Shown: positions 34,544 to 44,024, counted from the first letter of the stretch. The stretch: DNA of 64,000 nucleotides from JAAYJT01 sp037446395 (GCA_037446395.1 JBBIIP010000012.1:15241-79240), one strand, 5' to 3'. The notes: generated by a model from the letters alone, not told the origin. Program-made: numbers and translations.

Positions 34544-35233
34544 TTCTGCGGCTTCCTGTTTTTCTTCGTTTCCATCTGATGATTGATTGATAATGACTTC
34601 GTTGGTGGACGTATTATCAATGTAATCTGCAGGGGTTTTATGATGAAAGAATTTCTTTTGAAAAACCAGAAGTATCATCACTCCAGTAGTAATTGATGCA
34701 TCTGCCACATTGAAAACTGGCCTGAAAAAGATAAACTCTTGCCCGCCCCACCAGGGAAACCATGCCGGATACTGGCTCTTGATAATGGGAAAATAGAACA
34801 TATCTACAACCATTCCATGCATCAGCGGGGCATACCCTCTTTCGGCAGGCAAAAATTCAGCAATTTTAAAAAAAGTACTCTCGCTGAAAAGGCGACCATA
34901 AAAAATACTGTCAATGATGTTTCCGACTGCTCCGGCAAAAATCAGCGATATGCTAAAAATGAGAAGGGTATGTGCTTTTCGCTTGTTTAGATGATAAATG
35001 TAAGCAGCAATTAAGGTTGCTGCTACAATTCTGAAAATTGTCAGAAATAATTTTCCCTTTTCGCCAGCGAACTCGAATCCAAAGGCCATTCCATTATTTT
35101 CTGTGAAGTGAATAATAAACCAATCTCCAAGAATCCTGAATTCCTGGCCCAGGCTCATGTTGGTTTTAATCCAAAATTTCAATGCCTGATCAATTACCAG
35201 AACACCGAGAATCAGAAAGATTGATTTTTTCAA
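34541..35233 (-). CDS. lspA: Lipoprotein signal peptidase (signal peptidase II)
   Basis: A 230-residue membrane aspartyl peptidase that removes signal peptides from diacylated lipoproteins. The conserved sites are D15 (LVIDQALK), FTENNGMAFG, GNIIDSI, and the catalytic Asp pair D144 (MVVDMFYFP) and D178 (FNVADASI). It is longer than the E. coli enzyme: there are extra residues on both sides of D144 and a polar tail of about 35 residues rich in Glu/Asn. The start is TTG at 35233; no in-frame ATG lies upstream in the leader. It follows the DksA-like gene by 108 bases. Confidence 0.93.
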   Translation of the reverse strand: MKKSIFLILGVLVIDQALKFWIKTNMSLGQEFRILGDWFIIHFTENNGMAFGFEFAGEKGKLFLTIFRIVAATLIAAYIYHLNKRKAHTLLIFSISLIFAGAVGNIIDSIFYGRLFSESTFFKIAEFLPAERGYAPLMHGMVVDMFYFPIIKSQYPAWFPWWGGQEFIFFRPVFNVADASITTGVMILLVFQKKFFHHKTPADYIDNTSTNEVIINQSSDGNEEKQEAAE

Positions 35234-35341
35234 TATGAAAGTGTCTTTTGTTATATGGAATGGATGTCTTTCAGGCCAGAAGTTGAAAGATTAGATTTCG
35301 CCCACTGATTTGCTGATTCACCCTATGTAGGGGCTGATATA

Positions 35342-35740
35342 TTACCGGCCGGTTGATTGATTTAACTTAGCCTCGATGCTGAGTGTTGCATGCGGTACAC
35401 TGCGAAGGCGCTCTTTTGAGATGAGCTTGCCTGTGGCCCTGCACACGCCGTAGGTTTTATTTTCGATCCGTATCAGGGCAGCTTCGAGCGATTTGATGAA
35501 TTTATCCTGCCTTGCAGCTAATCGGCTGTTTTCTTCTTTCGATAGCACCTGATATCCTTCTTCAAGCACTTTAAAAGTGGGCGAAGTGTCGTTGGTGTCG
35601 TGTTCGTTACTGAAAGCATATGCCTCGGTGAGCATTTTCAGGTCGCGCCTGGCTTTCTCAAGTTTTTTGAAAATTATTTCTTTGAATTCTAATAGCTCTT
35701 CGTCTGAGTAACGAGTTTTGATTTTTTCAACGTCCTGCAT
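35342..35740 (-). CDS. DksA/TraR-type regulator lacking the zinc cysteines
   Basis: A 132-residue coiled-coil protein. After a helical hairpin (about 15-85), the C-terminal module reads TYGVCRATGKLISKERLRSVPHA, which is the DksA zinc-finger region with only one of four cysteines. This reduced form is common in Bacteroidota. DksA-family proteins bind RNA polymerase in its secondary channel to adjust the response to ppGpp. The ATG at 35740 has an unusually good Shine-Dalgarno AAGGAG (minus strand) about 8 bases upstream; the in-frame ATG at 35776 would lie inside the ileS stop region. It sits 19 bases after ileS. Confidence 0.85.
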   Translation of the reverse strand: MQDVEKIKTRYSDEELLEFKEIIFKKLEKARRDLKMLTEAYAFSNEHDTNDTSPTFKVLEEGYQVLSKEENSRLAARQDKFIKSLEAALIRIENKTYGVCRATGKLISKERLRSVPHATLSIEAKLNQSTGR

Positions 35741-35759
35741 GATTCTTTCTCCTTTTTGG

Positions 35760-38700
35760 TTAGTTCTGTGCTCCATTTACCCTGCGTAGTGCAATGAAAA
35801 TAGCAATGTCGTCTGCCAGCTCAACAAATGATTTTTCGTTTTCTGGCAGATCTTCTGATAGTTCCAAATTTTCCGCAAGGGTTTCCGAACAAATATATGA
35901 AATATTATTATTAACGGCTTCGATTATGCTATTCTTTTTTTCGATTAGCAATTTTATTTTGTCGGTTACTTCGAAACCACTATCTTTTCTCAGGTTTTGA
36001 ATACGGTTGATGAGTTCGCGGGCAATTCCTTCCTGCCTCAATTCTTCATTGATAGAAATATCCAAAGCCACTGTAAGGCTGCCCATGTTGGCAACTACCA
36101 GGCCGGGTATGTTTTCTGTAATGATCTCAACGTCCTGATGGGTAAGCTCAATGCTATGGTTATCAAGATTCAGTAAAAAGGTTTCTTTGCCGTCAACGGC
36201 ATTGATTTCTTGCTGGCTGAAGTTGCTGATGGCTCCGGCAATATTGCCCATCAATTTTCCAAATCGCGGCCCAAGTGTTTTATAATTGGGCTTTATTTTT
36301 TTTACGAGCAGGTTATTGTTTTCTTCCAGAAACTCGATTTCTTTCACGTTCACCTCTGAAAGGATCAGGTTTTTAACGTAACCAACCTGGTTTCTAAAGT
36401 TTTCGCCAATGGAAGGAATCAAGATGCGCGCCAATGGCTGTCTTACTCTTATGCCTGAGCGTTTACGCAAGGAGAGCACCATCGAAGAAATATTCTGCGC
36501 AAGCTTCATTCTTTCTTCTAGTTCCTTGTTGATAAATGTAGGATCGGACTCAGGGAAATCGGCCAAATGAACTGAGCCGGCAGATGACTTTTTAGTTACA
36601 TGGTTCAGGTCCAGAAAGAGCCTGTCCATGAAGAATGGGGCAATGGGTGCGGCCAATCTGGCAATCGTTTCGAGGCAGCGATACAAGGTTTGATATGCAG
36701 AGATTTTATCCTGGGTATATTCTCCTTTCCAGAAACGGCGGCGTGACAGGCGAACATACCAGTTGCTCAGGTGTGCATCTACAAATTCCTGAATGGCCCG
36801 CCCGGCTTTTGTTGGTTCATAATCGCCGAAATATTCATCAACAAGGGATATGAGTGTGTTGAGTTCGGATAAAATCCAGCGATCAATCTCAGGCCTCCGA
36901 TCTGCGGGGATTTCCTCTTCTTTAAAGGAGAAGCCGTCAATATTGGCGTAGAGTGCAAAAAAGTTGTAGGTATTATAAAGTGTTCCGAAGAATTTTCGTT
37001 GCACTTCGGCAATCCCCTCCAAATCAAATTTCAGGTTGTCCCATGGTTGCGAATTGGTAATCATGTACCATCGGGTGGCATCGGGTCCGTATTTTTCAAT
37101 TGTTTCGTATGGATCAATGGTGTTGCCAAGGCGCTTCGACATTTTATTACCCATTTTATCGAGCACCAGTCCATTTGAAACCACCGTCCTGAACGAAACA
37201 TCGTTGAAAACCATGGTGGCAATGGCATGCAATGTGAAGAACCATCCGCGTGTTTGATCTACACCTTCGGCAATGAAATCGGCCGGAAAATATTGGCTAA
37301 GCTCCGCTTCTCTTTCGAACGGGTAGTGAAACTGTGCATAGGGCATGGCTCCCGAATCGAACCAAACATCAATCAAGTTGGGATCGCGAAACATTTTTTG
37401 TCCACTTGGCGAAACGAGGATTATTTCATCAACATAGGGACGATGCAGATCGAAGGTGGTATAATTTTCGGCCGACTGATCATCGGGATTGAATTTTTCG
37501 AGTGGGTTGGAGGCCATGAACCCTGCCGCCACAGCTTTTTCGATTTCTTCTTTAAGTTGTCTTACCGAGCCTATACAAATTTGTTCTGCTTCGTCCGGGC
37601 TGGTCCAAACCGGCAAGGGTGTTCCCCAGAAACGAGAACGGGAAAGATTCCAATCAACAAGATTTTCGAGCCAGTTACCAAATCTTCCGGTGCCTGTTGA
37701 TTCGGGCTTCCAGTTGATTGTTTTGTTGAGTTCGATCATCCGGTCTCTGTAGGCGGTGGTTTTAATAAACCAGGAATCGAGCGGGTAATAAAGTATTGGT
37801 TTATCGGTGCGCCAACAGTGAGGATAAGAGTGCTGATATTTTTCGGCTTTGAATGCGCGGTTTTCTTTTTTTAGTTTAACGATGATGTCAATATCAACAT
37901 TATCGTCCTTTGCCGGGTCAAAATTGGGGTCATATTCTGATTTCACATACCTGCCCGCAAACTCGCCCATTTCATCAATAAACCTTCCTTGTTTATCAAC
38001 CATGGTGAGCGATCCCAGTCCATATTGTTTTCCGGTTCGGAAGTCGTCGGCGCCAAAGCTTGGAGCAATATGCACAACGCCTGTACCGTCTTCGGTAGTA
38101 ACAAAATCGCCTGATACAATGACAAATGCATCTCCGCTTTCGGGCTGGGCATAAGGCAGGAGTTGTTCGTAGCGGATGCTTTCGAGGGCGATTCCTTTAA
38201 ATTCAGAAACGATTTCGTAGGGAATATTCTTCTGGCCTGGTTCGTAATCTTTCAAAGGGAGCCCTGCATTTTTCTCAGGAAAAAATCTTTCAAAGAGATT
38301 TTTTGCCAGGATAACCGAAATTGGCAGGTATGTATATGGGTTATAGGTGTTAACCTGCACATAATCAATATTTTTGCCAATGGCCAGGGCTGTGTTCGAT
38401 GGCAAAGTCCATGGGGTGGTTGTCCATGCCAGAACAAAAGCTTCCCCAACAGCGTTTTTAAACAAGAATTCGCTTTGTGGGTTGCGATGTATTTTAAATT
38501 GTGCGGTTACGGTATTGTCTTTCACATCTCGATAGCAACCCGGTTGGTTGAGTTCGTGGGTGCTAAGTCCGGTTCCTGCGGCAGGGGAATACGGTTGGAT
38601 AGAATATCCTTTATAGAGCAGCCCTTTTTCGTAGAGTTTTGAAAGCAAATACCAAACGGATTCAATGTACTTATTGTCAAAAGTAATATATGGATCGCCC

Positions 38701-39137
38701 AAGTCAACCCAATAACCGATTTTGCGGGTGAGGTCGTCCCAAAGGTCTTTGTATTTCATTACTTCTTTGCGGCATAGTTCGTTGTATTGGGCAACAGAAA
38801 TACTTTTGCCGATATCATCTTTGGTAATGTTGAGGGTTTTCTCAACCGCCATTTCGATAGGAAGCCCATGGGTATCCCATCCTGCCTTGCGGGCCACGTA
38901 AAAGCCTTTTTGTGTTTTATAGCGACAAAAGATGTCTTTTATGGCACGGGCCATTACATGGTGTATGCCAGGAATGCCATTGGCAGATGGGGGGCCTTCA
39001 TAAAACACAAAAGGGGAATTACCGTTGCGAATGGCAAGGCTTTGCTGAAAAATGCCATATTCGTCCCAATATTTCAGGATGTCTTTCCCGATGTCGGTCA
39101 AGTTTAGCTGCTTGTATTCTTTATACTTGCGTTTCAT
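35760..39137 (-). CDS. ileS: Isoleucyl-tRNA synthetase
   Basis: A 1125-residue class Ia synthetase. The catalytic HIGH-like motif is PPSANGIPGIHHV, and the KMSKS loop reads KMGNKMSKRLGN. The CP1 editing domain has TTPWTLPSNTALA and WTTTPWT. The anticodon-binding helical domain follows, with a C-terminal region ending near RRVNGAQN. It charges tRNA-Ile with isoleucine and edits valine. The ATG at 39137 fits the family start; upstream TTG codons are less likely. A -7 box lies 41 bases upstream. It heads the ileS-dksA-like-lspA run. Confidence 0.97.
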   Translation of the reverse strand: MKRKYKEYKQLNLTDIGKDILKYWDEYGIFQQSLAIRNGNSPFVFYEGPPSANGIPGIHHVMARAIKDIFCRYKTQKGFYVARKAGWDTHGLPIEMAVEKTLNITKDDIGKSISVAQYNELCRKEVMKYKDLWDDLTRKIGYWVDLGDPYITFDNKYIESVWYLLSKLYEKGLLYKGYSIQPYSPAAGTGLSTHELNQPGCYRDVKDNTVTAQFKIHRNPQSEFLFKNAVGEAFVLAWTTTPWTLPSNTALAIGKNIDYVQVNTYNPYTYLPISVILAKNLFERFFPEKNAGLPLKDYEPGQKNIPYEIVSEFKGIALESIRYEQLLPYAQPESGDAFVIVSGDFVTTEDGTGVVHIAPSFGADDFRTGKQYGLGSLTMVDKQGRFIDEMGEFAGRYVKSEYDPNFDPAKDDNVDIDIIVKLKKENRAFKAEKYQHSYPHCWRTDKPILYYPLDSWFIKTTAYRDRMIELNKTINWKPESTGTGRFGNWLENLVDWNLSRSRFWGTPLPVWTSPDEAEQICIGSVRQLKEEIEKAVAAGFMASNPLEKFNPDDQSAENYTTFDLHRPYVDEIILVSPSGQKMFRDPNLIDVWFDSGAMPYAQFHYPFEREAELSQYFPADFIAEGVDQTRGWFFTLHAIATMVFNDVSFRTVVSNGLVLDKMGNKMSKRLGNTIDPYETIEKYGPDATRWYMITNSQPWDNLKFDLEGIAEVQRKFFGTLYNTYNFFALYANIDGFSFKEEEIPADRRPEIDRWILSELNTLISLVDEYFGDYEPTKAGRAIQEFVDAHLSNWYVRLSRRRFWKGEYTQDKISAYQTLYRCLETIARLAAPIAPFFMDRLFLDLNHVTKKSSAGSVHLADFPESDPTFINKELEERMKLAQNISSMVLSLRKRSGIRVRQPLARILIPSIGENFRNQVGYVKNLILSEVNVKEIEFLEENNNLLVKKIKPNYKTLGPRFGKLMGNIAGAISNFSQQEINAVDGKETFLLNLDNHSIELTHQDVEIITENIPGLVVANMGSLTVALDISINEELRQEGIARELINRIQNLRKDSGFEVTDKIKLLIEKKNSIIEAVNNNISYICSETLAENLELSEDLPENEKSFVELADDIAIFIALRRVNGAQN

Positions 39138-39178
39138 CAGCAATCGTGGGTTTTCGCCCGGTTTTTTGAAATAGCCCG

Positions 39179-39186
39179 CAAAATTA
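39179..39186 (-). promoter_or_regulatory. -7 box of ileS
   Basis: On the minus strand TAATTTTG followed by CGGGC matches TAnnTTTG and sits 41 bases before the ATG. A TTTG occurs further upstream but only 12 bases from the box. Confidence 0.5.
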
Positions 39187-39437
39187 GGAAAATTTTGACA
39201 AATAAACAGTTACAGCATACCGTGAAATTTGTAATCCGAGAATTAGCGCCTTAAAATCTTGTCCTCTGCCTCGATGAATGGTGCAAAGCAAGAATTTTTT
39301 GAATGAACTTTGTATTAGCAATAGATTAAAGCACGACAGACAATGCTGTCTGGTTAATATTAATGGGCAATATATAACAATAACTCGCCGGCTTTAATTA
39401 TGTGTTCACCGATTTATAATGACCCCACATTTGGATA
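39187..39437. other. Gene-free spacer between ileS and the liaF-like operon
   Basis: This is the only gap of more than 300 bases between genes (39138-39476, including both promoters). I see no ORF with family resemblance and no RNA gene. A 6 bp hairpin, CAGACA-ATGC-TGTCTG (39337-39352), is not followed by a T-run, so it is not a typical terminator. Nothing else stands out. Confidence 0.5.
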
Positions 39438-39455
39438 GTGGCTTACATTTGCCAC
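39438..39455 (+). promoter_or_regulatory. -7 box with overlapping palindrome before the liaF-like operon
   Basis: TACATTTG (39444-39451) matches TAnnTTTG, 25 bases before the ATG. It lies inside the inverted repeat GTGGC-8-GCCAC (39438-39455), so a repressor or activator site may overlap the promoter. Confidence 0.5.
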
Positions 39456-39476
39456 ATTAATTTTAAATCAATTAAA

Positions 39477-40190
39477 ATGGAAAATCAAGAAATTAAGAAA
39501 AGTTGTTCGGCTCCCTCTCAGACCGCACTCTTTGGAATTTTAGTGCTGACAGTAGGAGTAGTTCTGCTATTGAAGAACTTAAGGTTAATAAATTCCGAAA
39601 CCAGCCGCATTATTTTTTCGTGGCCGATGCTACTTATTGCTGTGGGGGTTATAAACCTTATCCATAAATCGAAAATATGGGGCATCGTGCTGATTGCCAT
39701 AGGCGCCTTCTTTCTACTAACACGCTACTTAGGCTATCCGGCCAGTATCGGGCAGGTTTTTTGGCCAACACTGATTATTTTTGCAGGTGTAATGCTGATA
39801 ATCAGTGCCAGTGGTTTCTGGAAGCGTTATCAAATTAACAAGGTGAACGCAAACGATGATGTGCTGGAGGATGTTGCTATTTTTGGGGGAAGCGACAAAG
39901 TAGTGCATTCGAACTCCTTCAAAGGCGGTGAAGTGGTCGCTGTGTTTGGTGGCTCTAAAGTTAATCTGCTGAATGCAACCCTTGCTCCCGGCTATAATGT
40001 TCTTGAAACAGTAGCTGTTTTTGGAGGCGCCACATTCATCATTCCTTCCGATTGGAATATTAAACTGGAGGTTGTTAATATTTTCGGTGGGTTTTCCGAC
40101 AAGAGGCAAATAACCCAGGTTGATGCCACCAAGACCCTTATAATCAAAGGCGTGGCTATCTTTGGCGGGGGTGAAATAAAAAGCTTTTAG
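39477..40190 (+). CDS. LiaF-like membrane protein with repeated FGG motifs
   Basis: A 237-residue protein. Four hydrophobic segments (about 18-110) are followed by a soluble C-terminal domain with five near-regular repeats of the form VA(I/V)FGG, spaced about 20-25 residues, as in LiaF-type or DUF2154-like domains that form beta-helices. In Firmicutes LiaF restrains the LiaRS two-component system. Here the gene is followed 14 bases later by a LytS-type kinase and LytR-type regulator, so it may monitor envelope stress. The ATG at 39477 starts the first conserved segment and follows a -7 box. Confidence 0.75.
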   Translation: MENQEIKKSCSAPSQTALFGILVLTVGVVLLLKNLRLINSETSRIIFSWPMLLIAVGVINLIHKSKIWGIVLIAIGAFFLLTRYLGYPASIGQVFWPTLIIFAGVMLIISASGFWKRYQINKVNANDDVLEDVAIFGGSDKVVHSNSFKGGEVVAVFGGSKVNLLNATLAPGYNVLETVAVFGGATFIIPSDWNIKLEVVNIFGGFSDKRQITQVDATKTLIIKGVAIFGGGEIKSF

Positions 40191-40204
40191 CAAATGTTAT
40201 CACA

Positions 40205-41251
40205 ATGCTCGAACGATTCCTGAAAAATAATTTTTATGTGATGTATCTGTTGATGTGGATAGCGGTTGCTGCTGTCCACTTTTACCTTTTGTGGGCTGGC
40301 TGGAATATTGACCCCGGCTATGCCATTATTGATAGTTTGGTTTTCAATATGCTTTTTGCTTTGCTTGGTGCGGGATTATGGTCTTGGGTCCGCTATGCAG
40401 ATTTGCAGAAAAGAAATTTTCTGCAAATCTTTATGAACCATCTCACCGGCTGTGCAATAACCGTTATTGTCTGGATTATCTTGAGCTATACTCTTGTTGG
40501 GTGGATGGTTCCGGATGATCTCTCCTATAATGAGTTTCTCGACAAATCAATGATGGTTCGGGCGATTAGTGGGGTATTATATTATTTGCTGCTCACTGCC
40601 GTATTTTATCTGCATACAAGTTATCGCGAATTGTTTGAAAAAAATCAGCGCGAAACCAAGTTGATCACAATGTTGCGCGAAGCTGAACTGAATATGCTGA
40701 GATCGCAAATAAAACCTCATTTTCTCTTTAATAGCTTGAATTCAATCAACTCACTGATTCTCAATAATCCAGCCCACGCACAGGAAATGGTGATTAAACT
40801 GTCGGAGTTCATTCGTTACTCGCTGAGCAATCAGGATGAATCAATGATTACGCTTGAAAAAGAATTGTATCACATGGCGCTATACCTTGAAATTGAAAGG
40901 GTACGTTTTTCCGACCGCTTGCTGATCGAAAAATCAATTGATGAAGCCTGCCTGGAACGAAAACTTCCGGCCATGATACTTCAGCCTTTGCTCGAAAACG
41001 CAGTGAAGTATGGTGTGTATGAATCCACAGGCAAAGTTGACATTGCTATTCAAGCGCGGTTAGAAAATAATTTCCTGGTTGTAGATGTGTCGAACAGTTT
41101 CGAAGGCACCGATCCTACCCGCAAAGGCACCGGAACCGGATTAAAAAATATTTCTAAACGGTTGCTGGCAATTTATGGCCGATCCGATTTGGTGAAAATA
41201 CGGAATGAAAACAATACTTTTAATGTTGAGCTGCAAATACCATTATCATGA
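40205..41251 (+). CDS. LytS-family sensor histidine kinase
   Basis: A 348-residue kinase with four membrane helices (about 10-140) and a cytoplasmic His_kinase domain. The phosphoacceptor is H172 in SQIKPHFLFNSLNS, and the ATPase N box reads LQPLLENAVKYG. Such kinases lack a large periplasmic sensor and may sense the membrane or partner proteins. The stop overlaps the following regulator by the four bases ATGA, a sign of translational coupling. The substrate regulator is therefore the next gene. Confidence 0.93.
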   Translation: MLERFLKNNFYVMYLLMWIAVAAVHFYLLWAGWNIDPGYAIIDSLVFNMLFALLGAGLWSWVRYADLQKRNFLQIFMNHLTGCAITVIVWIILSYTLVGWMVPDDLSYNEFLDKSMMVRAISGVLYYLLLTAVFYLHTSYRELFEKNQRETKLITMLREAELNMLRSQIKPHFLFNSLNSINSLILNNPAHAQEMVIKLSEFIRYSLSNQDESMITLEKELYHMALYLEIERVRFSDRLLIEKSIDEACLERKLPAMILQPLLENAVKYGVYESTGKVDIAIQARLENNFLVVDVSNSFEGTDPTRKGTGTGLKNISKRLLAIYGRSDLVKIRNENNTFNVELQIPLS

Positions 41252-41997
41252 AACCCATTCGGTGTGTAACAGTAGATGACGAACCCCTTGCACGCGAACT
41301 TTTGCGAAATTATCTTACGAAAATTTCTGATATTGAATTAATTGCAGAATGCGCGAATGGGTTCGAAGCGTTGAAGTCTATTCAGGAACTTGATCCGGAT
41401 TTGGTTTTTCTTGATATTCAGATGCCTAAAATTGATGGTTTTGAGCTTCTCGAAGTACTTGATTATAAACCACACATTATATTTATAACTGCTTTTGATC
41501 AATATGCCATCAGGGCTTTCGAGATGAATGCAGTTGATTATCTGCTCAAGCCTTTTGCGAAAGAGCGGTTGATTCAGGCCATTGATAAAGCGCGCCAGAG
41601 GATAAATTCAAAAACTACTGATCAACCCAATGCAATGGAAGACCTGAAAAAACACCTCGACAACCAGGAAAAGGAGATTGATCGTGTGGTGGTTCGGCAG
41701 GGTGCAAAGATCATCATCATTCCGGTGGCGAAGATTTTTTACCTGGAAGCTCAGGATGATTATGTGATGATTTATTCGGAGCTGGGCCGGCATCTTAAAG
41801 AGAAAACCATGAAATATTTTGAGTCAGCCTTACCCAAAAACAGCTTTATCCGGGTCCATCGCAGCCATCTTATTAGTCTTTCACATATTGCCTCGGTGGA
41901 ACTATATGAAAAGAACACGCACCTTGTGGTGATGAAGAACGGAGATAAACTGCGGGCGAGCCAAGACGGTTATAAGAGATTAAGGGAATTGTTTTGA
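41248..41997 (+). CDS. LytTR-family response regulator
   Basis: A 249-residue regulator. The receiver domain (1-120) has phospho-Asp D56 in LVFLDIQMP, acidic D10/D11 in VDDEP and Lys in LLKPF. The LytTR DNA-binding domain (about 145-245) contains YLEAQDDYVMIY and FIRVHRSHLI. It is paired with the LytS-type kinase upstream. LytTR proteins bind two direct repeats; I found none that I would call in the leader of this operon. The gene ends inside the 3' end of the convergent menCE gene (28-base overlap). Confidence 0.92.
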   Translation: MKPIRCVTVDDEPLARELLRNYLTKISDIELIAECANGFEALKSIQELDPDLVFLDIQMPKIDGFELLEVLDYKPHIIFITAFDQYAIRAFEMNAVDYLLKPFAKERLIQAIDKARQRINSKTTDQPNAMEDLKKHLDNQEKEIDRVVVRQGAKIIIIPVAKIFYLEAQDDYVMIYSELGRHLKEKTMKYFESALPKNSFIRVHRSHLISLSHIASVELYEKNTHLVVMKNGDKLRASQDGYKRLRELF

Positions 41998-44024
41998 TCG
42001 GACAGGATTTTTTGAATTTCGCCCCGCTTGATCTTCCCGGCCTTAGTTTCGGGAAATTGATTTAGGTATTTTATTTCGCGGGGTTTTTCATGGTTGCTGA
42101 TGAGTTGTTGGGCTTTCTCCAGTTGTGCAGAAATATCCATTACAGGAGTCCCCTCAATGACCAGTACTACTTTTTGGCCTAATTTTTTGTCGGGGCATCC
42201 CGTAACGATAAATCGTTGTGTAACAAAGCCTTCCAATTTTTTTTCAAGCTGCTCCGGTACGATTTTTATCCCACTAGAATTGATCACATTGTCAACCCGT
42301 CCCAGCCAATTAAATTGTCTTGTGTTGATCAACTCAACAAGATCGTTTGTTTTAACTTCCGGAGTATCGAGATGTGGGGCATGAATGATCAGGCAGCCTC
42401 TATGATCGAGTGAAAAATGTATTCCGGGCAAGGCATGAAAGTATTTGCTTTGTTCGGGGCCATTGATCGGTCGGAGGGCAACATGGGTCAGGGTTTCGGT
42501 CATGCCATAGGTTTCGTAAACTGCCCCCGGAATCTGCTGCAATGCATTTTCGAGAGCCCCATGGACTTGAGCGCCTCCAATAATTAGTTTTTTAATTGTT
42601 CGGAGCTTTTTCAGCGATTCATGATCTAACAGCGACTCCTGTGTTTGCATGGGAGTCATCGCAGCAAAATCAATAACAGTATTTTCAGCAATCTGCCTCA
42701 GGGGGTTTGAGGATGGCTTTACGGTCAGCAGATTCATTTCTAGTTCCAACGCCCTGACAATCATCATCTTGCCGGCAACAAAATCAACCGGCAGGCAGAG
42801 CAAGGCGGTGTCTCCCTTTTTCAAGCCAAGTGCCTGACCGGTTATTTTTACTGAATCAATCATGGATTTGCGGCTTACAGAAATTTCTTTTGGAAGCCCG
42901 GTCGAGCCAGAGGTTTGCAGGATAAAAGTTTTTTGGCCACTTGTCCATGACTGTTTAAAAGCAACAACAGAATCATGTACTCCGCCCCTCTCCGGTGCTT
43001 TTTCGGGAAAGTACTTCAAGAAACCATTTTCTGCTTTCAGCCGCGAAGGCAGGTTGTTGGAAAATATTTTTCCAGTCCCCAATCCGTGATGCGTTGGATT
43101 GTTGCATATAAAGGTCCATTGTGCAATTGCATTTAACCCAATATTAGATTCAAGGGCGGAGGTGATCCACCAACCGACGTTTCTTTTTCCAGCCAGTTCA
43201 GTCCATTCCCGGCATTTTGAAAACCCGCCTAGCATCGAAGGTTTTAGAACCAGATATTGTGGTTTGATGGTTTCGAGCAACTGAATTTTATCCATGCCTG
43301 GCCCGACCGAAAATAGTTCTTCGTCTAAAGCGATCGGCACAGGTGATGCTGCGCACAAAGCAGCCATTTCATTCCAGTTTCCGGGTTTGATGGGTTGCTC
43401 AATCGAATGCAGGTTGAGTTCGGAGAGTGGTTTCAGTTTTTCTATTGCCTCCTTGGGATTGAAGGCCCCGTTCGCATCAAGGCGCAATTGAATTGAGTTG
43501 CTTTTGAATTCTTTTCGCACCCGCTTAAGGAAATTCAACTCTTCTTGAAAATCCAATGCACCAATTTTAACTTTGATACATTCATACCCTTCGTCTATCC
43601 TTTCCCGAATTTGGGCAAACATGTTTTCTACTGAATCCATCCATATCAATCCATTAATGGGTATGCCAACAGAGCCCCGGGTAAATTCTGAATCGAATAG
43701 TACTCCTTTCCCTTTATTCTCCAGGTCAATTCTTGCCATTTCGAGGCCAAACCGGATGGAGGGGAACCTGTCGAACCGCGGATCGGCCAGCGACGAGAAC
43801 TGCTGTGGAGCGTTGCAGGCGATTTTCAAGAATTCTTCGTATTGCAATTCGGGGTCTGGGCTAAGTCCCTGGATGAGGCTGCATTCGCCAATGCCCTTAA
43901 TTTCAGGGTTTTCGGAGTTGAACAAGGAGATAAACCAGGAAGTTTTCTGATGAAGAATGCCCCTTGAAGTGCCAGCAGGAGAGTTAAAATTCAGAATATA
44001 TTTTTGAATAGTTGCCTTCAGCAT
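41970..44024 (-). CDS. menCE: Fused o-succinylbenzoate synthase / o-succinylbenzoate-CoA ligase (MenC-MenE)
   Basis: A single 684-residue ORF joins two menaquinone enzymes. Residues 1 to about 340 are an enolase-superfamily MenC: K151/K153 (KVK), D183, E209, D234 and K261 supply the acid-base and metal residues. From about 350 the MenE adenylate-forming domain has TSGSTGLPK (371-379), GAVYETYGMTETL and a C-terminal lysine in ETKAGKIKRGE. There is almost no linker. MenC makes o-succinylbenzoate and MenE activates it to the CoA thioester. The ATG at 44024 is chosen; the upstream in-frame start would be TTG. It lies 18 bases after menA and overlaps the response regulator by 28 bases, tail to tail. 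Confidence 0.92.
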   Translation of the reverse strand: MLKATIQKYILNFNSPAGTSRGILHQKTSWFISLFNSENPEIKGIGECSLIQGLSPDPELQYEEFLKIACNAPQQFSSLADPRFDRFPSIRFGLEMARIDLENKGKGVLFDSEFTRGSVGIPINGLIWMDSVENMFAQIRERIDEGYECIKVKIGALDFQEELNFLKRVRKEFKSNSIQLRLDANGAFNPKEAIEKLKPLSELNLHSIEQPIKPGNWNEMAALCAASPVPIALDEELFSVGPGMDKIQLLETIKPQYLVLKPSMLGGFSKCREWTELAGKRNVGWWITSALESNIGLNAIAQWTFICNNPTHHGLGTGKIFSNNLPSRLKAENGFLKYFPEKAPERGGVHDSVVAFKQSWTSGQKTFILQTSGSTGLPKEISVSRKSMIDSVKITGQALGLKKGDTALLCLPVDFVAGKMMIVRALELEMNLLTVKPSSNPLRQIAENTVIDFAAMTPMQTQESLLDHESLKKLRTIKKLIIGGAQVHGALENALQQIPGAVYETYGMTETLTHVALRPINGPEQSKYFHALPGIHFSLDHRGCLIIHAPHLDTPEVKTNDLVELINTRQFNWLGRVDNVINSSGIKIVPEQLEKKLEGFVTQRFIVTGCPDKKLGQKVVLVIEGTPVMDISAQLEKAQQLISNHEKPREIKYLNQFPETKAGKIKRGEIQKILSDQNNSLNLL

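Noticed and set aside
39337..39352. CAGACA-ATGC-TGTCTG hairpin as a terminator
   Set aside because: It is not followed by a T-run and lies in the spacer away from a gene end.
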